Positions 28,223 through 36,084 of a stretch of 64,000 bases of DNA are shown here, one piece after another. Source of the stretch: Bordetella sp. H567. GTDB taxonomy: Bacteria; Pseudomonadota; Gammaproteobacteria; Burkholderiales; Burkholderiaceae_B. The notes under the pieces were generated by a model. The model ran no database searches, was not told the DNA's origin, and worked only from the letters and a program-made list of their open reading frames with translations. The DNA lies in NCBI RefSeq assembly GCF_001704295.1, contig NZ_CP012334.1:1500084-1564083 (forward strand), in the 5' to 3' direction. The first letter of the stretch is position 1; each line of letters starts with the position of its first letter. Made by a program: the position numbers and the translations under genes.

Positions 28223-29464
28223 TCACGCCCCGACGGACGTGCCGAAAGCCTTCCGCCGCAGCATCTCCTGGAAGGCAGCGAAAATGCGCCGCATGTAGGC
28301 GGGCTTGTAGGGATACAGGTCCTCTGGATCCATGGCGTGGATCACCCCGCAGGTATCGCCTTCGAACACCAGCAATCGCCCATCCTGCGTCTCCGCGCAA
28401 TCCATCACCAGATAATCCAGCCCCACGCGCCGGTGAATATCGGCGAAGGCCGCGGTGTGCCGGGCGCCGAAGCCGCTGTCGAAGTCGCGCATCTGTTCCG
28501 CTTCTTCCGCGCGGTTGGCGGCGTTCTCCGCCATGTCGGCGTTCAGGTAATGCACCATCCAGCGCGGCGAAATCCCCAAGTGGCCCAGGTAAGGTTTCCC
28601 ATCGACCAGCACCACGCGGTACTTGCGATAGCGGCCGTCCGCGCTGCGGTATTCGACGAAGCGCGTCAGGTAGAAGTCGGTCGCTTCGCTGCCGGCCAGG
28701 TATTGCGCCATGCCCGCCGCATCGTCGATTTTTGCCAGGCCGTTGCCCGCGTGCGTATCGATGGGACGAACCAGCACGGGGTAATCGACGCCGGGCAACA
28801 CCGTGGACGGCGTCGCGCTGCCGTCCGCGATGGCGGACAAGGCCGCGCGCGCGATGCGTGCGATGTCCGGCACCACGATGCCCTGGGCGCCGCGCAGGGC
28901 GGCGGACAGGCCGTCCCGTGACGTGTTCAGCACGTGTTCGGGCCGGTTCACCACAGGCTTGTGCCACGCGCCTACCGGGCCCGTCAGCGCTTGCAGCAGC
29001 GGACGGTTCGCGGCGGATTCGCCGATGGCGATCATCAAGGCGTCGTGCTCCGGCAGCGTGGCCGGCGCCGGCACCCCTTCGCCCACGTACAGGATGTCCA
29101 GCGACACGTCGGAATCGGCGATCAGGAATTCCAGCGGCGTGTTGGCCAGGAAGTCGCCGCAGGATACCAGCGCAAGCAGGCGCAGCGTGGCGGGGCGTGC
29201 CGCGGGCATGTGATACAGCGGCTGGCTTTGCACCGCGTGGCGTTGCAATGCCAGCGCGGTGTCGCGCTGGCCCAGCAGCAGCAGCGTCATGGAAAGATCC
29301 AGCGCGGCGTTGGCGTCATCGGGGTCCTGCCGGGCGCGCGCCAGCAGTTCCTGGCGCAGGGCTTCCAGGTCGCCCTGCTGGAACGCCAGGGTGATCAGCC
29401 GCGCCTTGCCGATCAGCGGCGGATGTTCGATGTGCCCGTCGGCGGGGGAGGCGATGTCGTTCAT
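28223..29464 (-). CDS. TPR-like / ATP-grasp domain protein
   Basis: This 413-residue protein is of unknown specific function. Residues about 15-75 look like TPR helices (GDLEALRQELLARARQDPDD, ALDLSMTLLLLGQRDTALAL). The C-terminal half resembles an ATP-grasp ligase: YPVLVRPIDTHAGNGLAKID for the nucleotide loop, KYRVVLVDGKPYLGHLGIS, and DYLVMDCAETQDGRLLVFEG near the metal site. ATP-grasp enzymes join a carboxylate to an amine or thiol. It starts 10 bp after the decarboxylase gene stop, so the two are one operon; its start codon lies in a 14-bp tandem repeat (TGAACGACATCGC twice). Confidence 0.68.
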   Translation of the reverse strand: MNDIASPADGHIEHPPLIGKARLITLAFQQGDLEALRQELLARARQDPDDANAALDLSMTLLLLGQRDTALALQRHAVQSQPLYHMPAARPATLRLLALVSCGDFLANTPLEFLIADSDVSLDILYVGEGVPAPATLPEHDALMIAIGESAANRPLLQALTGPVGAWHKPVVNRPEHVLNTSRDGLSAALRGAQGIVVPDIARIARAALSAIADGSATPSTVLPGVDYPVLVRPIDTHAGNGLAKIDDAAGMAQYLAGSEATDFYLTRFVEYRSADGRYRKYRVVLVDGKPYLGHLGISPRWMVHYLNADMAENAANRAEEAEQMRDFDSGFGARHTAAFADIHRRVGLDYLVMDCAETQDGRLLVFEGDTCGVIHAMDPEDLYPYKPAYMRRIFAAFQEMLRRKAFGTSVGA

Positions 29465-29474
29465 GCGATGTCGT

Positions 29475-30977
29475 TCACGGTATGGGCTGGGGTTCGGGCG
29501 TGGAGATGGCCGCCAGTTCGGCGCCGATCCGCAAGACCGCGTCGCACAGGCGATCGACATCCGCGGGGGCGGTGCGATGGTTGACGATGGCCGCGCGGAT
29601 GGCCAGCCTGCCATGCACGCGCGTGGTCGATGGCGCGGCGATGCCGGATTCCTGCACGGCCAGCACGATGGCGGCGTTCAGGCGGTCGTCGGCGGCCGCG
29701 TCGTGGCCGGCCGCGCGGTAGCCGAAGCAAACGATGTTCAGGGCGACGGGAGCCAGCAGTTCCAGCGCCGGTTCGGCGTTGACGCGGCGCGCGAGGTGAC
29801 GCGCGACATCGCAGGTGCGCGCGATGGCGGCGCCCAGCCGGTCGGCGCCGTAGACGGTCAGCGTGAACCAGGTCTTCAAGGCCCGAAAGCCGCGCGACAG
29901 GTCCGGACCGTAGTCGCAGGGCCAGGGCGAGCCCGCCGCCATTCCGCGGGTTTCCCGGCTCAGGTAGGCGGCGCTGGCGTCGAAGGCGGCGCGATGGGTT
30001 TCGCCGTCACGCACCAGGATGAAGCCGGCGTCGTAGGGCACCTGGCCCCATTTGTGGAAATCGAAAGCGATGGAATCGGCGCGTTCGATGCCGGCCAGCA
30101 GGGGGGCCAGGGCCGGCGACAGCATGGCCAGGGCGCCGTACGCGCCATCGACGTGAAACCACAGCCCTTCGTCGGCGGCAACGTCGGCCAGGGCGTCCAG
30201 CGGGTCGACGGCCCCGACATCGACGGTGCCCGCGGTGCCGGCCACCAGGAAAGGCTGGAAGCCGGCGTGCCGATCGGCCGCGATGGCTGCGCGCAGGGCG
30301 GCCATGTCCATCCGGAAATCGCCGTCCACCGGAATCAGCCGCAGCGCATCGGATCCAAGTCCAGTGATGTCCATGGCCTGCGCGATGCAGTTATGGGCGC
30401 AGGCCGACGTATAGGCCGTCAGCCGGGTCGCTTGCGCCGCCACGCCGGTGCGCCGTACCGGCCGGCCCAGCGCCGCGGCGCGCGCGACCAGGACACCGAC
30501 CAGGTTGGCCATCGACGTGCCGGTCACGAACAGGCCGCTGGCGGCTTCCGGGAAGCTGAACAGTTCGCGCATCCAGCGCGTGATCTGCCGTTCCACTTCC
30601 ACCGGCACCTGATTGCGGCCGCCCAGATTGGCGTTCAGGCCCGCGGCCAGCGTTTCGGCCAGCATGCCGATCGCCGTGCCGCCGCCGTGCACCCAGCCCA
30701 TGAAGCCCGGATGGGCGTTGCCGACGGCATAGGGCAGGATGTCGCGCATGAAGCGTTCATGCGCCGCCTCCAGGCTGGACGGCGCGCGCGGCAGGGCCTC
30801 ATGGAAGCCGGCGCGGATTTCGGCGGGCGCGGGCTGCCAGACCGGGCGCTCGCGCAGCGTGGACAGGTAGTCGAACATGTCGTCGAGCATCCTGTGGCCT
30901 TGCGCGCGCAGGTCCGTCCAATCGTCGGGATCCAGCGAACCGTCGGGCAAGGGCGGCGCGGCGGGGGAATGGGTCAT
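29475..30977 (-). CDS. PLP-dependent group II amino-acid decarboxylase
   Basis: This 500-residue enzyme of the aromatic-L-amino-acid / diaminobutyrate decarboxylase family makes an amine from an amino acid. The PLP lysine is in FDFHKWGQVPYDAG, HVDGAYGALAML has the conserved Asp, and TGTSMANLVGVL is the phosphate-side region. ATG 30977 (MTHSPAAPPLPDG) is chosen; the frame is open 20 codons further. It is the first gene of a two-gene minus-strand operon with the ATP-grasp protein and is divergent from an MFS transporter gene. The substrate may be aromatic or diamino. Confidence 0.85.
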   Translation of the reverse strand: MTHSPAAPPLPDGSLDPDDWTDLRAQGHRMLDDMFDYLSTLRERPVWQPAPAEIRAGFHEALPRAPSSLEAAHERFMRDILPYAVGNAHPGFMGWVHGGGTAIGMLAETLAAGLNANLGGRNQVPVEVERQITRWMRELFSFPEAASGLFVTGTSMANLVGVLVARAAALGRPVRRTGVAAQATRLTAYTSACAHNCIAQAMDITGLGSDALRLIPVDGDFRMDMAALRAAIAADRHAGFQPFLVAGTAGTVDVGAVDPLDALADVAADEGLWFHVDGAYGALAMLSPALAPLLAGIERADSIAFDFHKWGQVPYDAGFILVRDGETHRAAFDASAAYLSRETRGMAAGSPWPCDYGPDLSRGFRALKTWFTLTVYGADRLGAAIARTCDVARHLARRVNAEPALELLAPVALNIVCFGYRAAGHDAAADDRLNAAIVLAVQESGIAAPSTTRVHGRLAIRAAIVNHRTAPADVDRLCDAVLRIGAELAAISTPEPQPIP

Positions 30978-31123
30978 GCGTGTCTGCTGGGTAAAGTGGC
31001 GCCAAGGCGCGCCCGTATCGGGCACGGCCGCAGGCATGTTGCCATTGCCGGTGCCGGCGGGGATATCCGATCAGCGGGCGAGTACCGGGCCATTTTGGGC
31101 TTTTGCCCCGGGCAAGCCCGGCG

Positions 31124-31149
31124 GGCGGGTTGTATTTACAATTCCCGCC
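31124..31149 (+). promoter_or_regulatory. Dyad overlapping a -10-like box upstream of the MFS gene
   Basis: GGCGGG and CCCGCC (31124-31129, 31144-31149) flank the perfect palindrome TTGTATTTACAA (31130-31141), which overlaps TACAAT (31137-31142), a good -10-like hexamer for the plus strand. No clear -35 is seen. The position suits a repressor operator between the divergent decarboxylase and transporter genes. Confidence 0.45.
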
Positions 31150-31213
31150 GTCCCGTACCGTCGCGCTGCGCCATCCCGGCGTAGCGAAACGGCGCCACGC
31201 AGCAGGAGACACC

Positions 31214-32746
31214 GTGAGCATCGCGAAGCATGAGGCTAGCCCCGGAAACGCGGAATCATCCGCAAGCGGCCACGGGACATCCGCTGGCGGCCCGGGGCCA
31301 TCCGGGGCGGGCGAGGGCGCCTCGGGCGCCGCCGGCGGGGGCCAGGGCATGCCCGGCGGTGGACAGGGCGTCGCATGGCTGGTGGCCGGCGCATTCTTCA
31401 TGGAAATGCTGGACGCCACGGTCATCACCACGGCCTTGCCGGAGATGGCGCGCAGCTTCGGGGTACGGCCGGCCGATATGTCGATCGGGATGAGCGCCTA
31501 CCTGCTGGCGCTGGCGGTGTTCATTCCCGTCAGCGGCTGGGTGGCGGACCGTTATGGGCCACGGCGGGTGTTCGGTGGCGCGCTGGCGCTCTTCACCGTG
31601 GCGTCCATCCTGTGCGGCCTTTCGCAATCGCTGACGCAGTTCACGGCCGCGCGCATCCTGCAGGGCCTGGGCGGGGCGATGATGGTGCCCGTCGGCCGGC
31701 TGGCCGTGTTGCGGGTCACACCCAAGCAAGACTTGGTCAAGGCGATCGCCATCATCACCTGGCCGGGCCTGGCGGCGCCCGTGATCGGGCCCTTGGTCGG
31801 CGGCATCGTGACGTCCACGCTGAGCTGGCATTGGATTTTTTTCCTGAACGTACCGCTGGGCCTGATCGCGCTGGTGGCCAATGCGCGCCTGGTACGCGGC
31901 GCGGCGGGCGGCCCACGGCCTTTCGACGTCATGGGCTTCGTGCTGACCGGCGTGGGCTGCAGCGTGCTCATGTATGCCGTCGACCTGTGCGGCAAGCTGG
32001 ACGTGGACGTCGGCCAGGTGCTGGGCCTGATGGCGCTGGCCGTGGTGTCGCTGGCCTTGGCCGCGCGCCATCTGCGGCGGACGCGGCATCCCCTGGTGGA
32101 TCTGTCGCCCATGCGCTACCAGACCTTCGCGGTCACGATGTATGGCGGGTCGCTGTTCCGCATCGCCATCGGCAGCGCCCCATTCCTTTTGCCCTTGATG
32201 TTCCAGGTGGGCTTCGGCCTGTCGCCGGTGCAGGCCGGCTCCTTGATGCTGGCCCTGTTCGGCGGCAATCTGGCGATGAAGCCGGCGACCAGCTGGGTGA
32301 TGCGCACGTATGGCTTCCGGCGTGTCCTGGTGGTCAATGGGCTGCTGGTGGCGATGGGCTTCGCGCTGTGCGCCACCCTGACCGCGGGGACGCCGGTGTG
32401 GTGGACATCGGCCTTGCTGTTCGTCGCCGGCCTGAGCCGGTCCATGCAGTTCACGGCGCTGAATACCCTGGGGTTCGCCGACGTGCCCAAGCCGGCCATG
32501 ACGGGCGCCACGACGCTGTTCAGCGCGTGCCAGCAGCTCAATGCCGGGCTCGGTATCGCGTTCGGCGCGGTGGCGCTGCGCGCCGCCGAATGGGTCAGCG
32601 GCAACGGCCAGGCCGCGCCCGGACCCTTGCAGTTCAGGATCGCCTTGCTGCTATCCGCGGCGCTGGCCGCCGCGGCCGTCATCGACAGTGTGCGCCTGCC
32701 CGCCAATGCCGGCGCGGACATCAGCGGCCATCGGCGTCCCGCGTGA
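31214..32746 (+). CDS. MFS drug/metabolite exporter (DHA2-like)
   Basis: This 510-residue inner-membrane transporter of the major facilitator superfamily has motif A-like GWVADRYGPRRVFGGAL, motif C-like PVIGPLVGGIVTSTLSWHWI and many further helices, fitting the 14-helix DHA2 exporters. GTG 31214 with AGGAGA just upstream is the start. Its first about 50 residues are Gly/Ser/Ala/Pro-rich and unlike the rest, probably a disordered cytoplasmic head. It is divergent from the decarboxylase operon and may export its amine or amide product; this is inference from position. Confidence 0.85.
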   Translation: MSIAKHEASPGNAESSASGHGTSAGGPGPSGAGEGASGAAGGGQGMPGGGQGVAWLVAGAFFMEMLDATVITTALPEMARSFGVRPADMSIGMSAYLLALAVFIPVSGWVADRYGPRRVFGGALALFTVASILCGLSQSLTQFTAARILQGLGGAMMVPVGRLAVLRVTPKQDLVKAIAIITWPGLAAPVIGPLVGGIVTSTLSWHWIFFLNVPLGLIALVANARLVRGAAGGPRPFDVMGFVLTGVGCSVLMYAVDLCGKLDVDVGQVLGLMALAVVSLALAARHLRRTRHPLVDLSPMRYQTFAVTMYGGSLFRIAIGSAPFLLPLMFQVGFGLSPVQAGSLMLALFGGNLAMKPATSWVMRTYGFRRVLVVNGLLVAMGFALCATLTAGTPVWWTSALLFVAGLSRSMQFTALNTLGFADVPKPAMTGATTLFSACQQLNAGLGIAFGAVALRAAEWVSGNGQAAPGPLQFRIALLLSAALAAAAVIDSVRLPANAGADISGHRRPA

Positions 32747-32778
32747 ACGAAACGGGCCGATGGCCGGGCGCCGGGGCC

Positions 32779-33531
32779 CTAGTCGCCGTCTTCGCTCGCC
32801 GTCACGTGGTCCTGCCCCGCTTCCAGGAAGCGCTTGAGCCGCAGCAGGTCGTCGCGCGCCTGCACGCCCGGACTTTCTCCCCATAGCTTGGCCACGATGC
32901 GGCCGAGCTCGCCGGCCGGCGGCTCGTAGGCGATGATGGCCTGCACCTCCGTACCCAGCCCGACCACGTCGCTGAAGTTCAGCGAGCCCGTGTGCCGTAT
33001 CGGCGATTCGGGCGTGGATTCCCACGCGATGCGGGTGTCCGGCACGTCCTCGGTGACGACCGTATCCCACTCCAGGGTCCTGCCCAGCGGTGCTTCGATG
33101 GTCCAGTGGCTGTGCCGCTCATCGACCACGTCCACCCGCTTGATGTGCTGCATGAATTGCGCCACGTTCTGGAACTCGCGGCAGAAGGCGTAGACCTCGT
33201 GGATGGGCCGCTGTATGACGATGCGTTGCGACGATGCCGCCGCCGTCTGCCAGCCGCGTTCCGCCGCCACCAGCCGTTCGTGCGGCGTCTTGGCAAGCCG
33301 CGCCTTGACCGCACAGCGGCCGGACAGCCCGCGGCTGACCAGCGCGCCGCCGGCAAGCGCGGACAGAACGCCAATGATGCCGCCTCGCCGCAGGCCGGCC
33401 AACACCAGGGCACCGCCGCCGACGCCGGAGATCCAGCGTTCCTTGTCGTTCAGGTTCATCGGCCCGATCTGCGGCTTGGCGGACAGGAAGGACAGCAACT
33501 GCGACACGTTCTTGGACGTTGTGGATGCCAT
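32779..33531 (-). CDS. SRPBCC-domain protein with N-terminal membrane region
   Basis: This 250-residue protein has an N-terminal Gly/Ala-rich membrane-like segment (GGGALVLAGLRRGGIIGVL) resembling DUF2892 inner-membrane proteins, followed from about residue 103 by an SRPBCC/polyketide-cyclase-type START fold (QRPIHEVYAFCREFQNVAQF, SLNFSDVVGLGTEVQAIIAY). The role is unknown; related proteins are often found with general stress genes, as here next to a histone-like protein and dodecin. It begins 18 bp after the histone-like gene on the same strand, likely one operon. Confidence 0.72.
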   Translation of the reverse strand: MASTTSKNVSQLLSFLSAKPQIGPMNLNDKERWISGVGGGALVLAGLRRGGIIGVLSALAGGALVSRGLSGRCAVKARLAKTPHERLVAAERGWQTAAASSQRIVIQRPIHEVYAFCREFQNVAQFMQHIKRVDVVDERHSHWTIEAPLGRTLEWDTVVTEDVPDTRIAWESTPESPIRHTGSLNFSDVVGLGTEVQAIIAYEPPAGELGRIVAKLWGESPGVQARDDLLRLKRFLEAGQDHVTASEDGD

Positions 33532-33549
33532 GGGTTTCTCCGCGCCGGC

Positions 33550-34062
33550 TCAATGGGCATGCTGCGCGTGCCGGTTGGCGGCGCGGGTGCGGGCCGCCTT
33601 GCGCGCGGCGGCGGAGCGGCCGGCGGCGCCCTTGGTTTGCGCGGCCTTGCGCGCTGCCGCCGAGCGGTCGGACGCGGTGCGCTTGCGGGCCGCGGTCTTG
33701 GCCTGTCCCGACAGCGCGCGCTTGGACGCGCCGGCGGTGCTTTCGCGCTTCAGGGCGCGGGTGGTGGCTGCAGAGCGCTTGGCGGACTTGGGGCCGCCCT
33801 TGTCGGTCTTGGCCTTGGCCTCGTCCTGGCTGGCCTTTTTCTTGGTGGCCTTGGAGGCGGTGGACTTGGTTGGCACCTTGACGCCGGACCGCCGCGCTTC
33901 CGACAAGCCGATCGCGACGGCCTGCTTGGCCGACCGCACGCCATGCTTGCCTTCGCGTACGTGTTCGATCTGTTCGCGGACGAATTCGCCGGCCTGGGTG
34001 GACGCCGACTTGCCTTGTTTCTTGTCGCGCTCCGCGCGGGCGAGGGTTTTGCGTTCGGGCAT
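33550..34062 (-). CDS. Histone H1-like Lys/Ala-rich basic protein
   Basis: This 170-residue protein begins with an ordinary part (MPERKTLARAERDKKQGKSA to about residue 68, with EFVREQIEHVREGKHG) and continues in a long Lys/Ala/Arg/Ser/Thr-rich tail with repeated SAAARKAA blocks, the composition of bacterial H1-like DNA-binding proteins. It may bind nucleic acid and be stress-induced. GGAGG lies about 6 bp before ATG 34062; GTG 34068 is less likely. The next gene on the strand is the SRPBCC protein. Confidence 0.68.
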   Translation of the reverse strand: MPERKTLARAERDKKQGKSASTQAGEFVREQIEHVREGKHGVRSAKQAVAIGLSEARRSGVKVPTKSTASKATKKKASQDEAKAKTDKGGPKSAKRSAATTRALKRESTAGASKRALSGQAKTAARKRTASDRSAAARKAAQTKGAAGRSAAARKAARTRAANRHAQHAH

Positions 34063-34201
34063 GATCACCTCCGTCGTAGAGCGGGCTCAGGTTGGGCCCG
34101 ATGGGTGTCGGTTCGCGCAGCAAACCCCATGCCGTGCATCGCGCCGGTAGATGCCGTGGACCGCGGTGTCCGCGTGGCGCGCACGGCATTTGCGGACGGC
34201 C

Positions 34202-34229
34202 TGAGCGGGGTCCGTCCGGACCCCGCTCA
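34202..34229 (+). repeat. Strong perfect hairpin in the dodecin gene leader
   Basis: Bases 34202-34213 and 34218-34229 form a perfect 12-bp GC-rich stem with loop GTCC, ending 31 bases before the dodecin start codon. There is no T-run, so it is not a simple terminator for the plus strand. It may stabilise the dodecin mRNA or mark the end of an upstream transcript. Confidence 0.65.
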
Positions 34230-34260
34230 TTGCCGTGCGCGGCGATCAAGGAGAACTCAC

Positions 34261-34476
34261 ATGGCCAATCACGTATACAAGCAGATCGAGCTGGTCGGTT
34301 CGTCGACCAGCTCCAGCGACGACGCGATTTCGCGCGCCATCGAGCGGGCATCATCGACCCTGCGCAATATCGAGTGGTTCGAGGTGACGAACGTCCGCGG
34401 GCACATCGAACAGGGCAAGGTCGCCCATTGGCAGGTATGCCTGAAAATCGGCATGCGCATCGAGGACACGGATTGA
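34261..34476 (+). CDS. Dodecin family flavin-binding protein
   Basis: This 71-residue protein has the dodecin pattern: MANHVYKQIELVGSSTSSSD at the start, AISRAIERASSTLRNIEWFE (with the conserved Trp that stacks on flavin) and WQVCLKIGMRIED at the end. Dodecins form dodecamers that store or buffer flavin or CoA-type ligands in the cytosol. AAGGAGA sits 6-7 bp before ATG 34261. It is probably its own transcript, with the leader hairpin noted separately. Confidence 0.9.
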   Translation: MANHVYKQIELVGSSTSSSDDAISRAIERASSTLRNIEWFEVTNVRGHIEQGKVAHWQVCLKIGMRIEDTD

Positions 34477-34492
34477 CCGCGTCCGCGCCTTT

Positions 34493-35041
34493 CTACGCCG
34501 CCTGTTTTTCCACCCACGCGACATACCGGTCCACCCAACCCTGCAGGAAGGCGCGGGTGTCGGTATTCGCGATGGCGCCGTCGGCGTCGAAGAAGCCCTC
34601 CTTCATCTGCAGGAAGACCTCCGGCAGCGTCAGGATCACCGACCCCTCCGCCGCCAGGATGTTGCGCAGGTGCTGCTGGGCCATCGCGGTGCCCGCAGGG
34701 CTGGGCGAGATGCCGACCATGCCGCCAGGCTTGCCGGCCCACACGTTCTGGCCGTAGGGCCGCGTGCCCCAATCGATGGCGTTCTTCAGCGCGGCGGGAA
34801 TGGAGCGGTTGTGTTCCGGCGTCACGAACAGCACACCGTGCGATTGGCGGATCTGGTCCTTGAAGGCGGTCGCGGGTGCGGGCATGGATTGGTCCAGATC
34901 CTGGTTGTACAAGGGAAGATCCAGGTTGGCGTGGGTCAGCTTGAAGTGCGAGGGCATCAGCTTTTCCAGCGCGTGGGCCAATTGCAGGTTGAACGAAGCC
35001 TTGCGCAGGCTGCCGACGAGGACGGCGATCTGGTAGTCCAT
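34493..35041 (-). CDS. NADPH-dependent FMN reductase / quinone reductase
   Basis: This 182-residue flavodoxin-fold reductase of the ChrR/YieF group uses NAD(P)H to reduce quinones or other acceptors in two-electron steps. It begins MDYQIAVLVGSLRKASFN (phosphate-binding loop) and has the signature TPEHNRSIPAALKNAIDW and GKPGGMVGISPSPAG. ATG 35041 is chosen because the conserved fold starts there; the frame is open for 59 more codons. It converges with the dodecin gene, 16 bp apart. Confidence 0.9.
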   Translation of the reverse strand: MDYQIAVLVGSLRKASFNLQLAHALEKLMPSHFKLTHANLDLPLYNQDLDQSMPAPATAFKDQIRQSHGVLFVTPEHNRSIPAALKNAIDWGTRPYGQNVWAGKPGGMVGISPSPAGTAMAQQHLRNILAAEGSVILTLPEVFLQMKEGFFDADGAIANTDTRAFLQGWVDRYVAWVEKQAA

Positions 35042-35399
35042 GATTACGCTCCCTGAACAGGTGATGGGGTCCCCCAGTGTAGGGGACCACGCGTCGCGCG
35101 AGTAAGGCAAAACACGGGCCAGGCGGCGCGGGGGCCGCGCCCCTGCGCTTGTGCGCACGCCGCGCCTGCGGGCCGGCATGGACTGCCGTGCCGGGCGGGC
35201 TTGCGGGATGATGTGCACCGCCGTGGTGCCTGAGCGCGGGTTTTCACTAGGGCAGGGAATTGTGCGGTGCAGAAAATGCCTTCATCCTCCCCAAGTAACC
35301 CGGGTGAGGGGCGGATATTGCACTGCAAAAATTGGCACGCATATTGCTCTACTTGAACTTGCCAGCGCCGTATCTGGCCAGACCCAGGAGCAGTACGCC
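35042..35399. other. Divergent intergenic region, FMN reductase / ABM protein
   Basis: These 358 bases hold the promoters of both flanking genes. An A/T-richer part (35260-35370) contains two similar stretches, GGTGCAGAAAATG near 35266 and GCACTGCAAAAATTG near 35320. No -10/-35 pair can be set with confidence and no further gene is supported. Confidence 0.4.
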
Positions 35400-36008
35400 A
35401 TGTCCGCCACCGCCATGCCAGCCCCCGTCACCCTGCTGATCACGCGCCAGATCGCGCCGGAACGCTACAGCGATTTCCTGTCATGGCTGCGCCAGGGAGA
35501 GATCCTGGCGGCGGGCTTTCCCGGCTTCCTGGGCTCCGGCGTGCTGCAGCCGCCGGAAGGGGGAGATCAATACCAGATCGTCTTGCGTTTCCATGACGAG
35601 GACAGCCTGGCCCGCTGGGAGCACTCGCTACCGCGCAGGATGTGGCTGGAACGCGGGCGCGAACTGGTGCGCGAGAGCCGTGTGCACCGGGCAACCGGCA
35701 TGGATGCCTGGTTCGGTTCGCCCCGGCGCGCGCCCCCGCGCTGGAAGCAGGCATTCAGCATCTGGGTGGTCTATTGTCCGTCGCTGCTGTTGTTCAACGT
35801 CGTTTTCCAGGACCTGCTGGCGTCGCTGTCGCTCTTCTGGCGGGTGTTGGTGACGACGTCGACCATGAGTCCCATCCTTTCCTTCTTCCTCATTCCCTTC
35901 ATCAGCCGGGTCCTGCACGGCTGGCTGCATCCGGCCACCGGGCGGGCGGACGGGATGCGGTCGGGATCCGCCCGATACACGCGTTGCCTGGGTGCGCGAT
36001 CGCGATAG
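35400..36008 (+). CDS. Antibiotic biosynthesis monooxygenase-like membrane protein
   Basis: This 202-residue protein has an N-terminal ABM (dimeric alpha/beta barrel) domain (VTLLITRQIAPERYSDFLSW to RFHDEDSLARWEHSLPRRMW) followed by two likely membrane helices (VVYCPSLLLFNVVF and SPILSFFLIPFISRVL). Such ABM plus two-helix proteins are widespread in proteobacteria and have no settled function. AGGAG lies about 9 bp before ATG 35400. It is followed by the mscS-like gene 76 bp later. Confidence 0.75.
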   Translation: MSATAMPAPVTLLITRQIAPERYSDFLSWLRQGEILAAGFPGFLGSGVLQPPEGGDQYQIVLRFHDEDSLARWEHSLPRRMWLERGRELVRESRVHRATGMDAWFGSPRRAPPRWKQAFSIWVVYCPSLLLFNVVFQDLLASLSLFWRVLVTTSTMSPILSFFLIPFISRVLHGWLHPATGRADGMRSGSARYTRCLGARSR

Positions 36009-36084
36009 CGCACCGTGGCTTCTGATAAAGTCCGGCTGGTTTTCGGCGGCGGTGCCGCCGGCCATGGATATTCAGGAGCCCCGC

